Of a DNA stretch of 64,000 bases, positions 1 to 12,243 are shown piece by piece; position 1 is the stretch's first letter; every line of letters starts with the position of its first letter. The DNA lies in the NCBI GenBank assembly GCA_950295325.1, contig OX485803.1, positions 16,678,001 to 16,742,000 of the forward strand. The letters are read 5' to 3'. The DNA is from Polytrichum commune (taxonomy: Eukaryota; Streptophyta; Polytrichopsida; Polytrichales; Polytrichaceae). The notes under the pieces are model-generated. The model ran no database searches and was not told the DNA's origin. It was given only the letters and a program-made list of their open reading frames with translations. Both the position numbers and the translations under genes were made by a program.

Positions 1-77
1 AAACTGGTCTACCTCTTAAATCAGCTAGGAGATTGATGTTACCAAGTCTACATGGATCTTTTGTATTTCTTTGATAC

Positions 78-3000
78 TTGAGGGAATCCAACAATCACAC
101 CCATAGCTCGACACGCAGCCAATCGAACTGCTGGTGTTGCATCATATTGGGAAGCATGTACCTACCCCACCAATCAAGCACACCGATTTCCTCATTATGG
201 AACACCCATGGAATACAAAATTATGAATTACCAATTGGAGAAGAAAGAAGAAAGACGATTCGATGTTGCCACTAGCATGAATTACTGCATTGTTTCATAT
301 TTGAGTTAGTCTAAGTCTATATGTAATCCTGAAATGAGCATTACAAGAATCAAATTAGATGAGCCTTGACGACTATTGCCTCTTTTTGAAGTTGAACACT
401 TCCAAATGGGCACGGGCAAGGTAGCCGGCACCTATCTCCTCCAAGAATATGCCCCTAGATTCCCACATGGTTGGGTGAAATTATCTGGTTAACCAAGACA
501 CCCCCACTATGATTGGGTGGACCATAGGTAGTAGGGTGCACCGAAAAGAAGTGCTAGGAAAGTCACCCATCCAAGTACTATTCTCCAGCCTTAGTTTACC
601 CCATAGTTCCCATGGGATTTGGGTTAAGGCCTTGGGTTTAAGCCACCCTATGAAGTACCCCAGCAAGCCAGAAAACTAAAAATTAACAAAAGTAAAAAAA
701 TCATACAATGTTGCAACTGACCAAGTTAATTAATATTGATAACCATAGCCATGGCAACGCTGCAGCCATGAGCATATGCAAATCACATGGGGGAGCTGAT
801 GAGGTGAGGAACATACTACAGAAGATAGAATGAACTCTTGTTTTGATGCTGATAATGAACAGAATACTTCAGGTGTCAAACCCGTGAAACATGTCAGGGC
901 TGCTCCTCGAACCTACAGCAATCAAGATGCATGTTCAGAATGGAGAAAATACGAAGAAAGAGATCAACGGCTTTCTGATGTTGTTTATTAAAGAAAAATG
1001 ATACATACTGAGGACCACTTTAAAGTATGGACAAGGGCAGTAACTATGAAATTGTGAGGGCCCTTGAGACTCATCCAAAGGTCGTAGGGTGGATAATTGA
1101 ATTCGAAATTTATGTGGTCACAGGCCTTCAAGTGTAGTGTAAATATTACACAAGTAGACTTTCAAGCAAGTGCTATTTCATTACCAATTATTCATGTGGG
1201 CCACTCTGGATAATAAGTTATGACAATCAAGGCATTGAGATTTTGAAGTGTCATAGTCTTCCATTATTGTGTTAAACCCACCTCTTTTTAGCAATGCAAA
1301 ATTCAGTGGATCATGAAACATTATTCGTTTCATACCATGTAGGACTCCATGTAAGTTTTTTATGCATTCAAACTTCCTAGAGCACTTAGGTCCTCAAGCT
1401 CTAGTGGAAAGTGAGTGGGATAGTCTCATAAGTTTCAACAATGAGAGTTTAGATTTCAATGGACAAGGAACCCTCAAGATCTAGAATAAAGTGCCCCTAA
1501 ATAGACAACATACTATACTAATGTGCTTGCCAGTGCTTAATGCTAGAATTGCTCCGTGGAAAACTCTCAAAGACTCAAAAAGGAAGATCGTTTATGACAA
1601 TGTCTTGCTAAGTTCGATACTACATAGGGCGACAACAACCTCCTCTATCATAGGTCAAATTCTAATATCATGTAGAATAATCAAGCGCATGATGTTAGCT
1701 TAGTTAAGCATGCTTAGGATATTCACCCTTCTTGGGATTTTGTCATTCCACCTGGTGCACCCAAGAGAACTTCCCGCTCTCTTTTTCAGGTCCTGGTGGG
1801 CTGGTATGTTTTTGGCAATGAAATAAATCTTGCTTTGTTTGTCTCAGAAAAACAAACAAAACAAAAAAGTGAAGACTCACCATGGGTGACCTGTGCAGCA
1901 ATACTCCGGGCAAGAGATGTTCTAACGCGAGGAGCCACTGGGAGCATCTGTCCTCACTTTGGTCGGATCCTGGGCTGTGTGTCGGAGATATATTTCCATC
2001 AGACATATTAGCAAGAGCCTTTTGTTCCAGGCATGATGAATGCTGTTTCGGCTGATGATCTTCTTGTGGGTCAGAAATTGATGTGACTCGGAGCAGTTCA
2101 TCCAACAGCTTCAAGAACATCATCACGTTGGAAAGGCTCAACGTCTTGGGATTGCAACATCATCATCAGCATTCACGACAGGAAATTTGGAGAAGAAAAA
2201 TTAAACATCTATGATGAATAGAGATGCTACAGTATGTCTCATTGTGTTCCTGTCACCGAAGTCAATATTTGACTAACACACAAAGTTCTAGCATACCTTG
2301 ATAGCAACAGGAATCAGTTGGTCGTCTGAAGGAATTGCATTGACAAGTCTAGGCGAAACCTCATCAATAGTTTGACATGGCTGAGTTTCTGTAGCGCCCC
2401 TGTCAATTACACCAGCGACCACCTCGAAAATCTTGTCTCTGCATGTGGCAGTGGCCTCAGGGTAATTGACTATGGCAGCCTTAAATGCCTGCAGATCATC
2501 CAAGAAATTAAGCAATGACATCACTCAGATTGGAAGCCTTCATCACAGTAAGCATGAGTGTGGGCGTGTACCACATCCGTTTACTCATGATGGAATTGCA
2601 AGGAAAAGACCAATCTTGGACCAGTACATAGGTCATTGACCCAAGATATCAATAATAACATCAACAATGGAATGAAAGAATTTACCCATGGGTATCAAAA
2701 TTTTGATTATAGCAGTCAAGTATTGATAATTGGTGGGTATGTCAATATGAGAATCTTTATACATCTAAGTTATTATTTGGGTCAATATCATTCTAAACCA
2801 TATGGATACTAAGAGGGTTTTACGTAGTTATGAAGGTTCTTGCATAGTATATAGACCCAAATGGTATCGAAAACACAAATACCATCCAATACCCATTGTC
2901 TATTGGTATTTTTTTTAAATGAAATCCTCAGTATATATATATGCGAATGGTATCAAGAAAGATGATACCAGACAAACACTGGAACAGACCAGAATGGCTT

Positions 3001-6000
3001 CCACCCGAGCAGCAGCTGGTGCAGGGGGCTGCATGTATAATATCAAATCCGGAAGTAATTGGCGTGGCTTTGTCGATTCCCTCGTTGATCCTGCAATACC
3101 AAAGACAGAACATTAGCATCTTAACCTCCCAACCTTGAGGTTTGGAGTACCTTATGACTATGATCTCTACACAAGTGCATCAGAACCTTCAGATCTTACT
3201 TGAAGACATCAGCTACCGGGTGTAGGGGATAAATCTATCATCTGACAGATGGATTATGGTTAGGAAGATATATTTAGCAGATGTAAGGTTTCGGTAAGGC
3301 CAACCTGGGAATTCATAAGCCTCTCCTGCAAGAAAAGCCGCCAAATCTCTGGATGGTGGAGTGCTACTAAAAGCTGCCCCGAGACAATTCAAAGCCGCAC
3401 TCTGGAAACAGATCACATCATATATATAATCATGCATACTACTATAAAACAAATTTACCAGGTCATGAGTATCTGTGGAGTTGACATACTCGTTCTTATT
3501 TCATTCCTTTCCATTGGTTTGTACATTCAGAGAACTGAATGTCTATAGTGGCATAGAGGATTATAACCAGAAAGTTTATAACCTTTCAAGAGAATCATAC
3601 GCACCATGGAATCGCTTTGATCCGCTGGCGAAGTGAGCAGTTCCCAACTCAATCTATTGACAGAAGTGACGACGCAGAGTAGAAGGTCGCTGGGTAACCG
3701 ATCGTACCTGGTCATATTTGCACACTTGAAGGATGAGATGGAATCACCCCAATTGTCAATGTGATAGAAAAAATGGGACAAGTAGAAAGCAAGACAATTC
3801 TTGAATGACTGAAGGGCGACAATGGCCACATTGAGGTTTTAGTTGATTCACATATATGGTTACATAATTACAGCATGAAGTTACAAACTGGTGAAAGAGC
3901 AACAGACATACGGTGTTGCTGCTACAAGAAGTGATAGCGCCTTCAGGGCAGCTACAACAACGCAGCTTTGTTTCTCATTAAGAATGGCATGCACAAGACC
4001 TGTAAGCCAGCCACACAACCGACTTGAAATTTGTAGCAGCAGAATCCACGGTCCACCCAACTTAATTAGTCTGTGAACAAATCTTCCTTCTCTACATACC
4101 CAAGCCAACCTGATGCCGCTTTATTCACCAGAGCTATTGCCAACCTTCAAATGGACTATACCCAGTTTGTCCAGACGAGTCCTCTTGGTGATAAAGGCGA
4201 ACACACAACTAGAATCTCCCAATTTATATGACCATGTCAGGGCTGACAACCCACCAGTGTGAAGTTGCACAACCATCTGAAAAAATGAACCGAGAACTGG
4301 TGCAGTAGAGAACTCTGTCGACACAACCTCCACACTTTGCAAGAATGGGTGCACAGGGCCTCCCAGCATCAGCGCAATTGTCGATGCTGCCGTAGTACGA
4401 ACCTAAAGCCCCAAATCATAAGCTCATGTAAGATAGCAAGAAAACAGGTTAATGAAGCTGCAGACTGTAACAAAAACGTTCACAGATGACACTGTACCTA
4501 AAAGCTTCAAAGCATGGGCTCGTGTAAGATAACAAGAAACAGGCAAATGGGGTTGCAGAAAAAGAACTTCACAGATGACACTGTACCTAAAGCTCCAAAG
4601 CATGGATCATGTAAGATACCACGCAAAAGGAAAATGGGATTACAGACTATAACAAAGAAGTTCACAGATGACACTGTGCCTAGAAGCTCCAAATCATGGG
4701 CTCATGTAAGATAACAAGCAAAGGAAAATGGGGTTGCAGACTATAACAAAGAAGCTCACAGACGACATAGTACCTAAAGCTCCAGATCATGGGCTCATGT
4801 AAGATAACAAGCAAAAGGAATATGGAGTTGCAGACTATAACAAAGAAGTTCACAGATGACACTGTACCTAAAAGCTCGAAAACATGGGCTCAAATAAAAG
4901 GCGTATGGAGTTGCAGAATTATAAAGATGACACTGTGCTAAAGCTCCAAGTCATGGGCTCATGTAAGATGAAAAGTAAAAGGCAAATGGGGTTGCAGACG
5001 AGACACTGTTCCCAACAAGGCGCAGCTAGAACATCCTAAGAAGCATAGGCATCATACCTTCACTACTGGATCGAATAATAAGGAGGACACCAACGTTGCT
5101 GGGTTACATCTGCACATGAGAATGCAGCCACCATCTTTCAACCTGCAACATCGTTTGCAAAATCTAGATAGAAATGACGTGATTGAGTTGGGGGTTTATC
5201 CGCTGCTGTCAACTCGTTCACAAGGGAGAGACTGTATAAACTCAGATTCCGAACAATTGTAGACTTACTCCTCGTCATGGATGGATCTACTAAGATATAA
5301 AATAAAATAAACCCTCCCTGTTGGAGATTCCACAAACTAAATTGCTCTTATAAAGTAATCTGAAGAATTTGTAAAGGAAGTTGGTATTACCGAAACTGCA
5401 AAACATCGCTTGTAGGGAAAACCAAGGCCCAATGTGCATAAAGGCATCTTGGATCTGCCCGCGCCAGCGCCTGTTCATTGCAACGTAAAAAGTCATCCTG
5501 TCAGATCCATCATCATGAACTTCTTAAGATGTCTTAGCACCCTCAGAAGCACATCTGCGCTTTGAATACTACCTTTGCAAGCATAACGTTCTTAAGTAGC
5601 CTGTTTAGGTACAAATTCATGTAGAATGATTCTTAGTTAATCCGCTTAACCTAAAAATGATTCCCCTGGGGACGCACCTCTTCAATTACAACCTTGGTAG
5701 ATGGAAGAGGGCTGTGTGTCCGAAGATAGGCAACACTGAGGTGTCGACTAATGAGAGCTTCCCACCTGAATATGCTCGACATATACATGCGTGTACTCAA
5801 GAACCTTGAACCTTGACAATCTATTCTTGAAGCTAGAATAGAAAGATCTAACATCCTTACACATGCATAACAATGCTCTGAGATTTATGGCAACAAAAGT
5901 TATCAAGTCAAACGAAAATCTTAGTGTGTCAAGTCTTTAGAAAGTGCAGAAGGTGGACCTGAACAGCCAATATAGCATTGATCCGTGGCATGCAACTCTC

Positions 6001-9000
6001 ATAGCAATCTCCAGCTTCAACGGAACCATTTGCCTCAGCTCCGGTTTCCTTGCTGAGCAGATCATGTGAAGTTCCACCCTCTACTCCCAGGTTGGGGTTG
6101 CCTGGATTATTGCTTAATCCATAAGCAAAGAACATTGGTAATACTTCCATAAAGCCTCCCACCTGCAAAGGGTGGTAAATATCAACTGGCATTAATGACC
6201 ATGGTAGTTGCCATGGATCTCTAGAAGACTCTATAATTGTCTCTTTACCAGAAAAAGGGGGGGAGGGGGGGGGGCGCTGAAACACCTTACATGCTCTTCA
6301 AGAGATCCCTGTACTTCGGAGAGCACAAGATGCACACAGTGAAGAAGAGCCCCGTAGTATCTGACAATATTGGGCACAAAGCTGATGAGTAACAATTACT
6401 AAATAGGCTGCAAGCAATATCAATCTGATTCGATAGTCAGATATTAGAATAGGCCAAACAGCACACATCAGTTGAGTTCCAGATTCATTAGCATGCAGTC
6501 ATGACATCTTAATCGTAACAAAACTTCTGAATATCCGCAGTGCTTACACTCACTCAAACCAACACCAAGTCGATTCTTACCCACCTGGAAAACTCCAGAT
6601 CCTCCACCACTAAAGTTTTCGAAGATGTCACCGAACCCAGATCCTCCAGCAAAACCTGCAGAGTCATGTTTCAACCTGCCCGTATCAGTATTCATGAACC
6701 TAACCCCCAAATTAACAACTTCGATGACTAAATGCCTTTGCAGCTAATAATCATTAAGGTATGCGGATATTATTCGGTTATATTTCTCAGTCGGACACAT
6801 ATATTTGATTGGTGTGTGGCCAGGTGAGGACCAAAAAACAAATACCATAAAGACACATGTTTAAACGAGATTTAACTAAGTCTTTACATTTTATCAACTA
6901 CTCCACAATCAATACAGGACACAATTGGGAGGACCTAGGACACAATTGGGAGGACCTATGTTTTCAGGTAAGGAATCAACAAACATGCACTTCCAATAAA
7001 CCATAACTAAATAAGTGGAGGTCCAATTTTCAGACTTAGTTTTGCTGATGCTTCATCGTAGATTTGCAAATGCAATACACGTTTCGTGGTGTAAATCTAG
7101 TCGATAGAAGTTGGAGAACATATAATACGAACCGATAACACCCATATAAGAGACTTCCAGCAGATTGAGAGTAGGCTGGAACTCTGCAATCATCTAAGAA
7201 AGTTATTCACAAGGTTTAAGGTGTAGATTTCATTTGATGTTTTATCTCAACACATACCTGTATGGTGGTTCTCAAAGCTTCATCGGGAATCACAGGTCCC
7301 GCTTGCTTGATGACCAGGCCGACGGTGACAAACGCAAGCCTCTGAATTTCCAATTCATCGTAAACACTCTTAGAGCGAGGTCCACTATTTGAAGCTACTG
7401 GGTATCTTATTAACTCCAACAGAAATGAGACCAGCAACGTGACATCGTCCACGGATAGCTGGCTATTATTGACACGAAGCACTTGCCTGCTCAAACAATC
7501 CCATACTGATAATCAATTAGTTTCATAACAATCGCTGACTCTGGGAATCTTAAGAATGTTCTCCATTCTAGTAGTTTCAGGATAGAAACATCATTATGTC
7601 ATTGTAGAGGTGAACTTTGATGAAATATACAGCACGCCTTGGAGAAAGAGAAGCTCCACATTACCCAATGGCTGTGATGGCTTCGATTCTTGCCTGGGCA
7701 GCATCTGTGCTGCATTCCTCCTCCAATAAGATGACTGTCGAGGCGGATGTGATTGTTCCCTTGAAGAAATGCAGGAGAGCAAGAAGTGAATGGGTGTTGA
7801 ATTTCAGCTGCAACCGCAACCCAGTTTCAATCACCTGCAAACACCAATAAAATCATATACATGCATCCCTGATTATAGATATATGGACTGTAATAATCCA
7901 CAGTGAAGGCTGATCCATGTAAATGAAGCTCTGAACTTAATTATCAATTCACCGAGAAGATATGATGATTCCAAGTGAATCTTCAGTTGTACCATGTTAC
8001 AAGTATTGAAGCAGAATTGCGCTGCTTGAACACCATCGATAGGTAGCCATTTGTCTGATACAGCCTGTACCAACGCAGAGATATCTGCTGCAACCTGATA
8101 CCATGGCCACAAACATGTTCCGACTTAGGAGACAATTTAGTAATATTCACATCTCATAATCTTGATTTGTGTCTGTAGGATTCCATCACCCGTGACCCTC
8201 TCAGTGAAGATGATCCCTATCTTGAAACAATGTCAAGACATGAGTCAGCCTCCACACCTAAAATTTCACTTGATTGATTTTGTCAATAGCCCTGTAGCGG
8301 GGCAAACAGACGCCATCTAGGTCTCCATGTCGACTAATACCTTCAAGTCAATTATTGCTGATGCTCCTGACCCTCAACGATTGTACAGTAAGCCATGTAG
8401 AAGAACTGGTTACGGTTTCAGCCAACTTGGTGGTAACATCACCAGGGGTAAGATTCAAGAAGCTTTACGGCCATGTAATACTTGATGGATCATCAAATGG
8501 CCACATCATCATCATCATGCGATGGCCGCAAGAAACGAAACTAAAAATTTGGCGCTCAAATCCTAACCCTGGAGTATGTGGACAATTATTGCTGATGCTC
8601 CTGACTCTCAAGGATTGTACAGGTGTCGTGTAGGAGACCCAACTTGATGGTAATATCAGCAAGGTTAAGAAGCTTTGGGCCATGTAATACTTGATGGATG
8701 GATCAAATGGCCACATCATGATAAACCTTAGGACCATGTAATACTTGATGGATAATGAAATGGCCACATCATGGTGATGATGATGATGATGATGATGCGA
8801 TGGCCGCAAGAACGAAACTAAAATTTGGCGCTCAAATCCTAACCCTGAAGAAAAAGTGTGGACAAAAGCATCAAATTAAGCAGGAAATTATGCAAAAAGC
8901 AAATAAAAGGCAGAAGAGGAGGGCCACCTCTTGGGGAGGAAGTTCGGTGCAAGATTGCAGGAGAGTGGGCCTATGAGCTAGGAGGAGTGGCACCAACGAA

Positions 9001-9056
9001 GCTGGCTCCGCTGCAGTACGCAGAGATTCAAACACCCATCGCCATGCCCCCGCCAT
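78..9056 (-). CDS. HEATR6-like ARM/HEAT-repeat protein (DUF4042), 3' part beyond window edge
   Basis: Multi-exon gene read on the minus strand. Phase-consistent exons: 9056-8928 (ATG at 9056, MAGAWRWVF), 8094-7993, 7834-7665, 7486-7258, 6162-5959, 5470-5391, 5109-5058, 4402-4255, 3999-3912, 3707-3605, 3401-3305, 3090-2990, 2488-2297, 2144-1881, 912-817, 161-78. At least 713 residues are visible. Segments matching plant HEATR6 homologues as I remember them include MFFAYGL, PTSDVLQFR, SSLLFDPVVK, the DUF4042 stretch from VRTTAAS through LMLGGP to QLHTG, VRGAALTCF and VRLAACRAMGVI. The family is helical-repeat scaffolds with no firmly assigned biochemical role. One exon between 7258 and 6162 (family segment before MFFAYGL) was not found convincingly. 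Several donors are weak (GTGGCC, GTCCAC, GTTGGC). The C-terminal ARM repeats would lie left of base 78. Introns carry a MITE, a 5S-like element and tandem arrays. High confidence in identity, moderate in each splice site. Confidence 0.85.
430..533 (-). repeat. Body of the 5S-headed element, similar to the tRNA-SINE body
   Basis: Directly 3' (minus strand) of the 5S-like head. Positions 493-532 align with 22012-22050 and 28276-28314 of the tRNA-derived SINE, about 30 of 40 positions by eye with small gaps, centred on the shared GTTGGGTGGAC block. The lower boundary is uncertain and no target-site duplication was found. Confidence 0.45.
534..661 (-). repeat. Full-length 5S-rRNA-like sequence (Pol III-type head of a retroelement, or a 5S pseudogene)
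   Basis: Read on the minus strand, 128 bases match a plant 5S rRNA along its whole length: a GGGTAC start, AATCCCAT then GAACT in the first half, a recognisable internal control region, then TAGTACTTGGATGGGTGAC and a terminal GTGCACCC. The box C region is the best preserved; box A is degenerate. It lies in the HEATR6 intron between exons 912-817 and 161-78, antisense to neither and on the same strand as the gene. Known carriers of 5S sequence in plants are Cassandra TRIM LTRs and dispersed 5S pseudogenes; 5S-headed SINEs (SINE3 class) are known from animals. No second LTR is seen nearby. Mutation load argues against a functional 5S gene. Confidence 0.75.
1012..1497. mobile_element. Tourist-like MITE, copy 1 (in a HEATR6 intron)
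   Basis: Internal sequence matches the family seen at 25234 and 50199 (CATGAAATTGTGAGGGCCC-like block near one end, TTTCAATGG and CCTCAAG near the other). Ends are diverged inverted repeats: GGACCACTTT at left and AAAGTGCCCC at right, followed by TAA. Located between HEATR6 exons 2144-1881 and 912-817. Confidence 0.65.
4403..5010. repeat. Seven-unit tandem array (about 93 bp) filling a HEATR6 intron
   Basis: Units begin at CCTAAAGC-type sequence at 4402, 4497, 4586, 4679, 4773, 4867 and about 4938 (spacing 95, 89, 93, 94, 94, 71). Each contains ATGGGCTCATGTAAGATAAC and TTCACAGATGACACTGT. The array occupies almost the whole intron between exons 5109-5058 and 4402-4255, and the first unit supplies the real 3' splice site. 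Confidence 0.85.
5110..7257. other. HEATR6 introns with an unresolved exon
   Basis: Apart from exons 5470-5391 and 6162-5959 this stretch holds intron sequence, a G-rich run at 6258-6280, a 21-bp direct duplication (6917-6958) and a canonical-looking but out-of-phase exon at 6655-6585 (Gly-rich). A 42-bp in-phase candidate (7173-7132) could be the missing exon but its similarity is weak. Confidence 0.4.
8352..8865. repeat. 234-bp tandem duplication with GAT/ATC microsatellites in HEATR6 intron 1
   Basis: Two units start at ATTATTGCTGATGCTCCTGA (8351 and 8585) and end near CTCAAATCCTAACCCTG. Unit 1 carries a short (ATC) run, unit 2 a (GAT) run at about 8772-8798 plus an extra internal copy of the ACTTGATGGAT segment. 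They lie between exons 9056-8928 and 8094-7993. Confidence 0.75.
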
Positions 9057-12000
9057 CTTCAATAAATAAATCAATCAATCCCCTTTCCCTCCCTTCCTGT
9101 TTCCGGACTTCAAGACATGATGAGTATATTCTTGCAGCATCATCATCTGCGCCCCTACCACCTTCTAAGTTCTGCATTGACATGGTGGATCCATGCTGCC
9201 TCTAGCCTCGCTCTCTCTCTCTCTCTCTTATGTGAACTTCGACTTTCTCCTGCGATACTTATCCTTTTTCCTCAATGAGTGATCAAACACCGGCCAGTGC
9301 ATCCCATGCAGGTTATTAGGTTGACATATTAGGATGATGACACAACCACAATCTGCCTACCTCCAAAATGCGTCCTCAAATTTTACAAGTCTCTATGCCC
9401 TCTCCGACCTCATCAGCAAGCTTGTCTCACCGACTCAAACCTGCTCCAATATCATCATCATCATCATCATCATCATGCCCAACCATTCAGGAATCCATAC
9501 TTTGAAAGCTCTTGTACCTGCCCTCACTCATCGATCTTCAAGCCCCAGTGCATCATGATGATGACTTTGCGAGACAAAACCTTCCTCGGGAATTCGGGGA
9601 GGAGAAGTGAATGATTTCACTGTGCGAAGATCTGCAATTAAGAAATCCGGTAGAGTTTCTGTCGCTCTCTTTCTGTCTGTCTGTCGATTTTCGGCTTTCT
9701 TCTCCACCTCTTGATGCTTATCCTTGTGTACATCCCATGCAGGTTATTAGGATGAACTAGCCAAAATCTACCTTACCTACCTACCGCCAAAAGATGTCCT
9801 CAAATTTTACAATGCATCATTCATGTCCCCTCCAACCTCATCAGCAAGCTTGACTCATCACCGATTCAAAACTGCTCTAACAACAACATCATCATCTGCA
9901 TCTCTCAACCACGCAGAAATCCTTTCTTTAATCAAAGCTCTGCAACGGTTTAAACCTCTTCTGCCTGCCTCACGTCACTCAACCTTCAAGCCCGGCCCAG
10001 TGCATATACATGTCTAACTTTGCGAGCAAAAAAACCTTTCTCAGGAATTCGGGGAACCGAAGTGAATCTCACTGTGCGAAGATCTGCAATTAAGAAACCT
10101 GATTTCTCTAGGAATAATGCAACAAGGTTCGGTCTGCATGAAAAAAAAAGTTCCGGAAGTAACTTAACATGAGCCGGGTGGAGGTAACTTAAGGGTTTCC
10201 TTCAAACTTCAAGCGTCCTTGTTTTTTTTCATTATTTATTCGGATTGTTGTGCCTCCACTCTAAAAACAGCGCGGCAGCAAGGTCAGCTCGGTAATTCCC
10301 CTCTTGTTTTTCTCTGCCTGAAAGAGAGATATCCGGGATGGTGGGACACTATTCGTGGACCCTTAACAAGATGCCTCACTATTTTTGAATACCTCTTTTC
10401 CGCTCGGATCCTACACCAGATTTTGCCAGAATCAGCAAAAGAAAAAAAACACTTGAACAATAAGCCATGTAGTAGCAGTCTGTGTATAAGATATGCACAC
10501 TCCATCAATACGCCATGATGACCATCATCCCATCTCTCTTCATTCTCTTCCGTCTGCCAATCCTCTCTGATGGTACTACGTACATGCATTTGCGAAATGC
10601 CACCCAAAACCCCAAAAATAGAAATTTTCTACAGGGCCATTTCACCACTCCCCAAAAATGCACTTATAAATGCTGAAGAATTTCCCCAAATATAAATCCC
10701 GAGAACAAATCCCTCCCTCGCTCAATCCACAACCATCTGATCACCACTCCCAACAATGCAGAATAATTTCCCAAAAAATACTATCCTATGGACAACCCCT
10801 CCCTCATTGCACAAACCATCTCACCACTCTCAACAGTGCAGAATAATTTCCCCAAAAATGAGTTTCCCCGAAATATCCTCTCGTTGCACAACCATTTCAC
10901 CACTCCCAACAATGTGGCAGAATGTCCTCAAAAATAAATTCCTTGCAAAGTCCCTCCCAGCTCACTGCACCTACGAACGGGGAGATCCAACCGCCTAGTT
11001 ACAGACAAGCGGGTTGAGTTTGAGAAATGAACTGGCCAAGTTCAAGACTTGAGGCAAATTGCTGATCACTTTAGAAGAATCCATAGAACATACTTTAAAT
11101 TAATAAACAAAAACCTAAAAATATCAATATATAACGGTTGATCTTGAAAACACTTGGATCTCGACTGATTTTGCCCAAAGTCTCCCCGGACATGTGACTA
11201 CACCACTCCCAAAAATACTTACATTCGTCAGTGCAGAAGTTTTTCTTTTCCCGCGTCTTGATGCTACCACAGTAGCAGACACGGCCAGCTGCAGCGGCGA
11301 TCATAAAAGAGTACATTCTGTACTCGCCTAACAACCTGTTGGAAGATTGACTTGGGCCCTTGAATGTTCAAACTTCAACTTCACGTGAATTGGATGGATA
11401 CAGGTCAAATGAACGAGGAAGAATATAAACTTGAGGAATCAGAGTGAACTTTGAGAGTCCAATCTTACCATTTTTGTTCCATTGTGGAGCATTTCACGAA
11501 TTGTATGCTTGCGGGCGCTAGATCCAGTGATTTACTCTACTGTGCAGGTTACCAACACTGTTACACTGTCATATATTTGAAGCTCCAAATTGTGCAACTA
11601 CAGTAGATAAGTGTTGATTTTGAGTTCAGTGTTGGTATTGAGTACACAAACCTTAGCGCCTACTATTCATGTGCATATCACATATTTGTACCTATTCTTT
11701 CCTGAATCTCACTTCATTGACCTTCAAAGGCATGTGACCTTATGATGGGCACTTTCAACTCCACATACAATCATGGTTATTGGATCACTTCAGATTGGGG
11801 TTTATCTCATCCAGTTAGCAATTGCAAATCACGTCCATTATCATTTCAAGTTTCAGGCTTGTAGGTCGGACGCAACTTGAAAAGTTACAGAAGGTCAACA
11901 TGAATATCTTTTTTTTCTCTTAGTGAGCACAGTCCCTCCAAAGTGTGTTAACTATATCAAACTAATGTATTTTTGGTGTTTGTTTTTAACTACAGCCCTC

Positions 12001-12243
12001 GTCAGATACTCATCAAAGTTTAATATCCAATTAAGAAGAGTGACAACAAACTCACACAAAAAGATAATGTCAAGGGTTGTCAATATGCAAGTCAATGTAA
12101 TTATCTGGAACAAAAATGGCAAGATTCGCACCATTAAATACAACCTCGTGAAATAAACAGCATGCTAGAGAATATCAAACATCGACAGAAACCTTGTCTG
12201 CCCATAAATTTATAGCTAGAGTTCTGACATGAGTATTCATGCT
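9057..12243. promoter_or_regulatory. Region upstream of HEATR6, largely tandem-duplicated
   Basis: This is the intergenic space 5' of HEATR6 and 3' of the AKAP17A-like gene. A GA/CT run sits at 9209-9229, suitable for a plant 5' leader or promoter. The segment from 9301 is repeated from 9732 (shared ATCCCATGCAGGTTATTAGG, later CTGTGCGAAGATCTGCAATT at both ends), period about 430-450 bp, ending near 10105. A second array of about four units of 80-100 bp (CACCACTCCCAACAATG, GCAGAATAATTTCC) runs 10625-10975. Sequence from 11000 to 12243 shows nothing I recognise. No transcription start can be fixed. Confidence 0.5.

Noticed and set aside
830-990. Plausible-looking plus-strand peptide (GVKPVKHVRAAPRTYSN)
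   Set aside because: It is the complementary shadow of HEATR6 exon 912-817, which matches the family and has good splice sites.
5690-5790. Possible HEATR6 exon reading WEALISRHLSVAYLR on the minus strand
   Set aside because: It does not keep phase with its neighbours, and exons 6162-5959 and 5470-5391 join directly into the expected family sequence.
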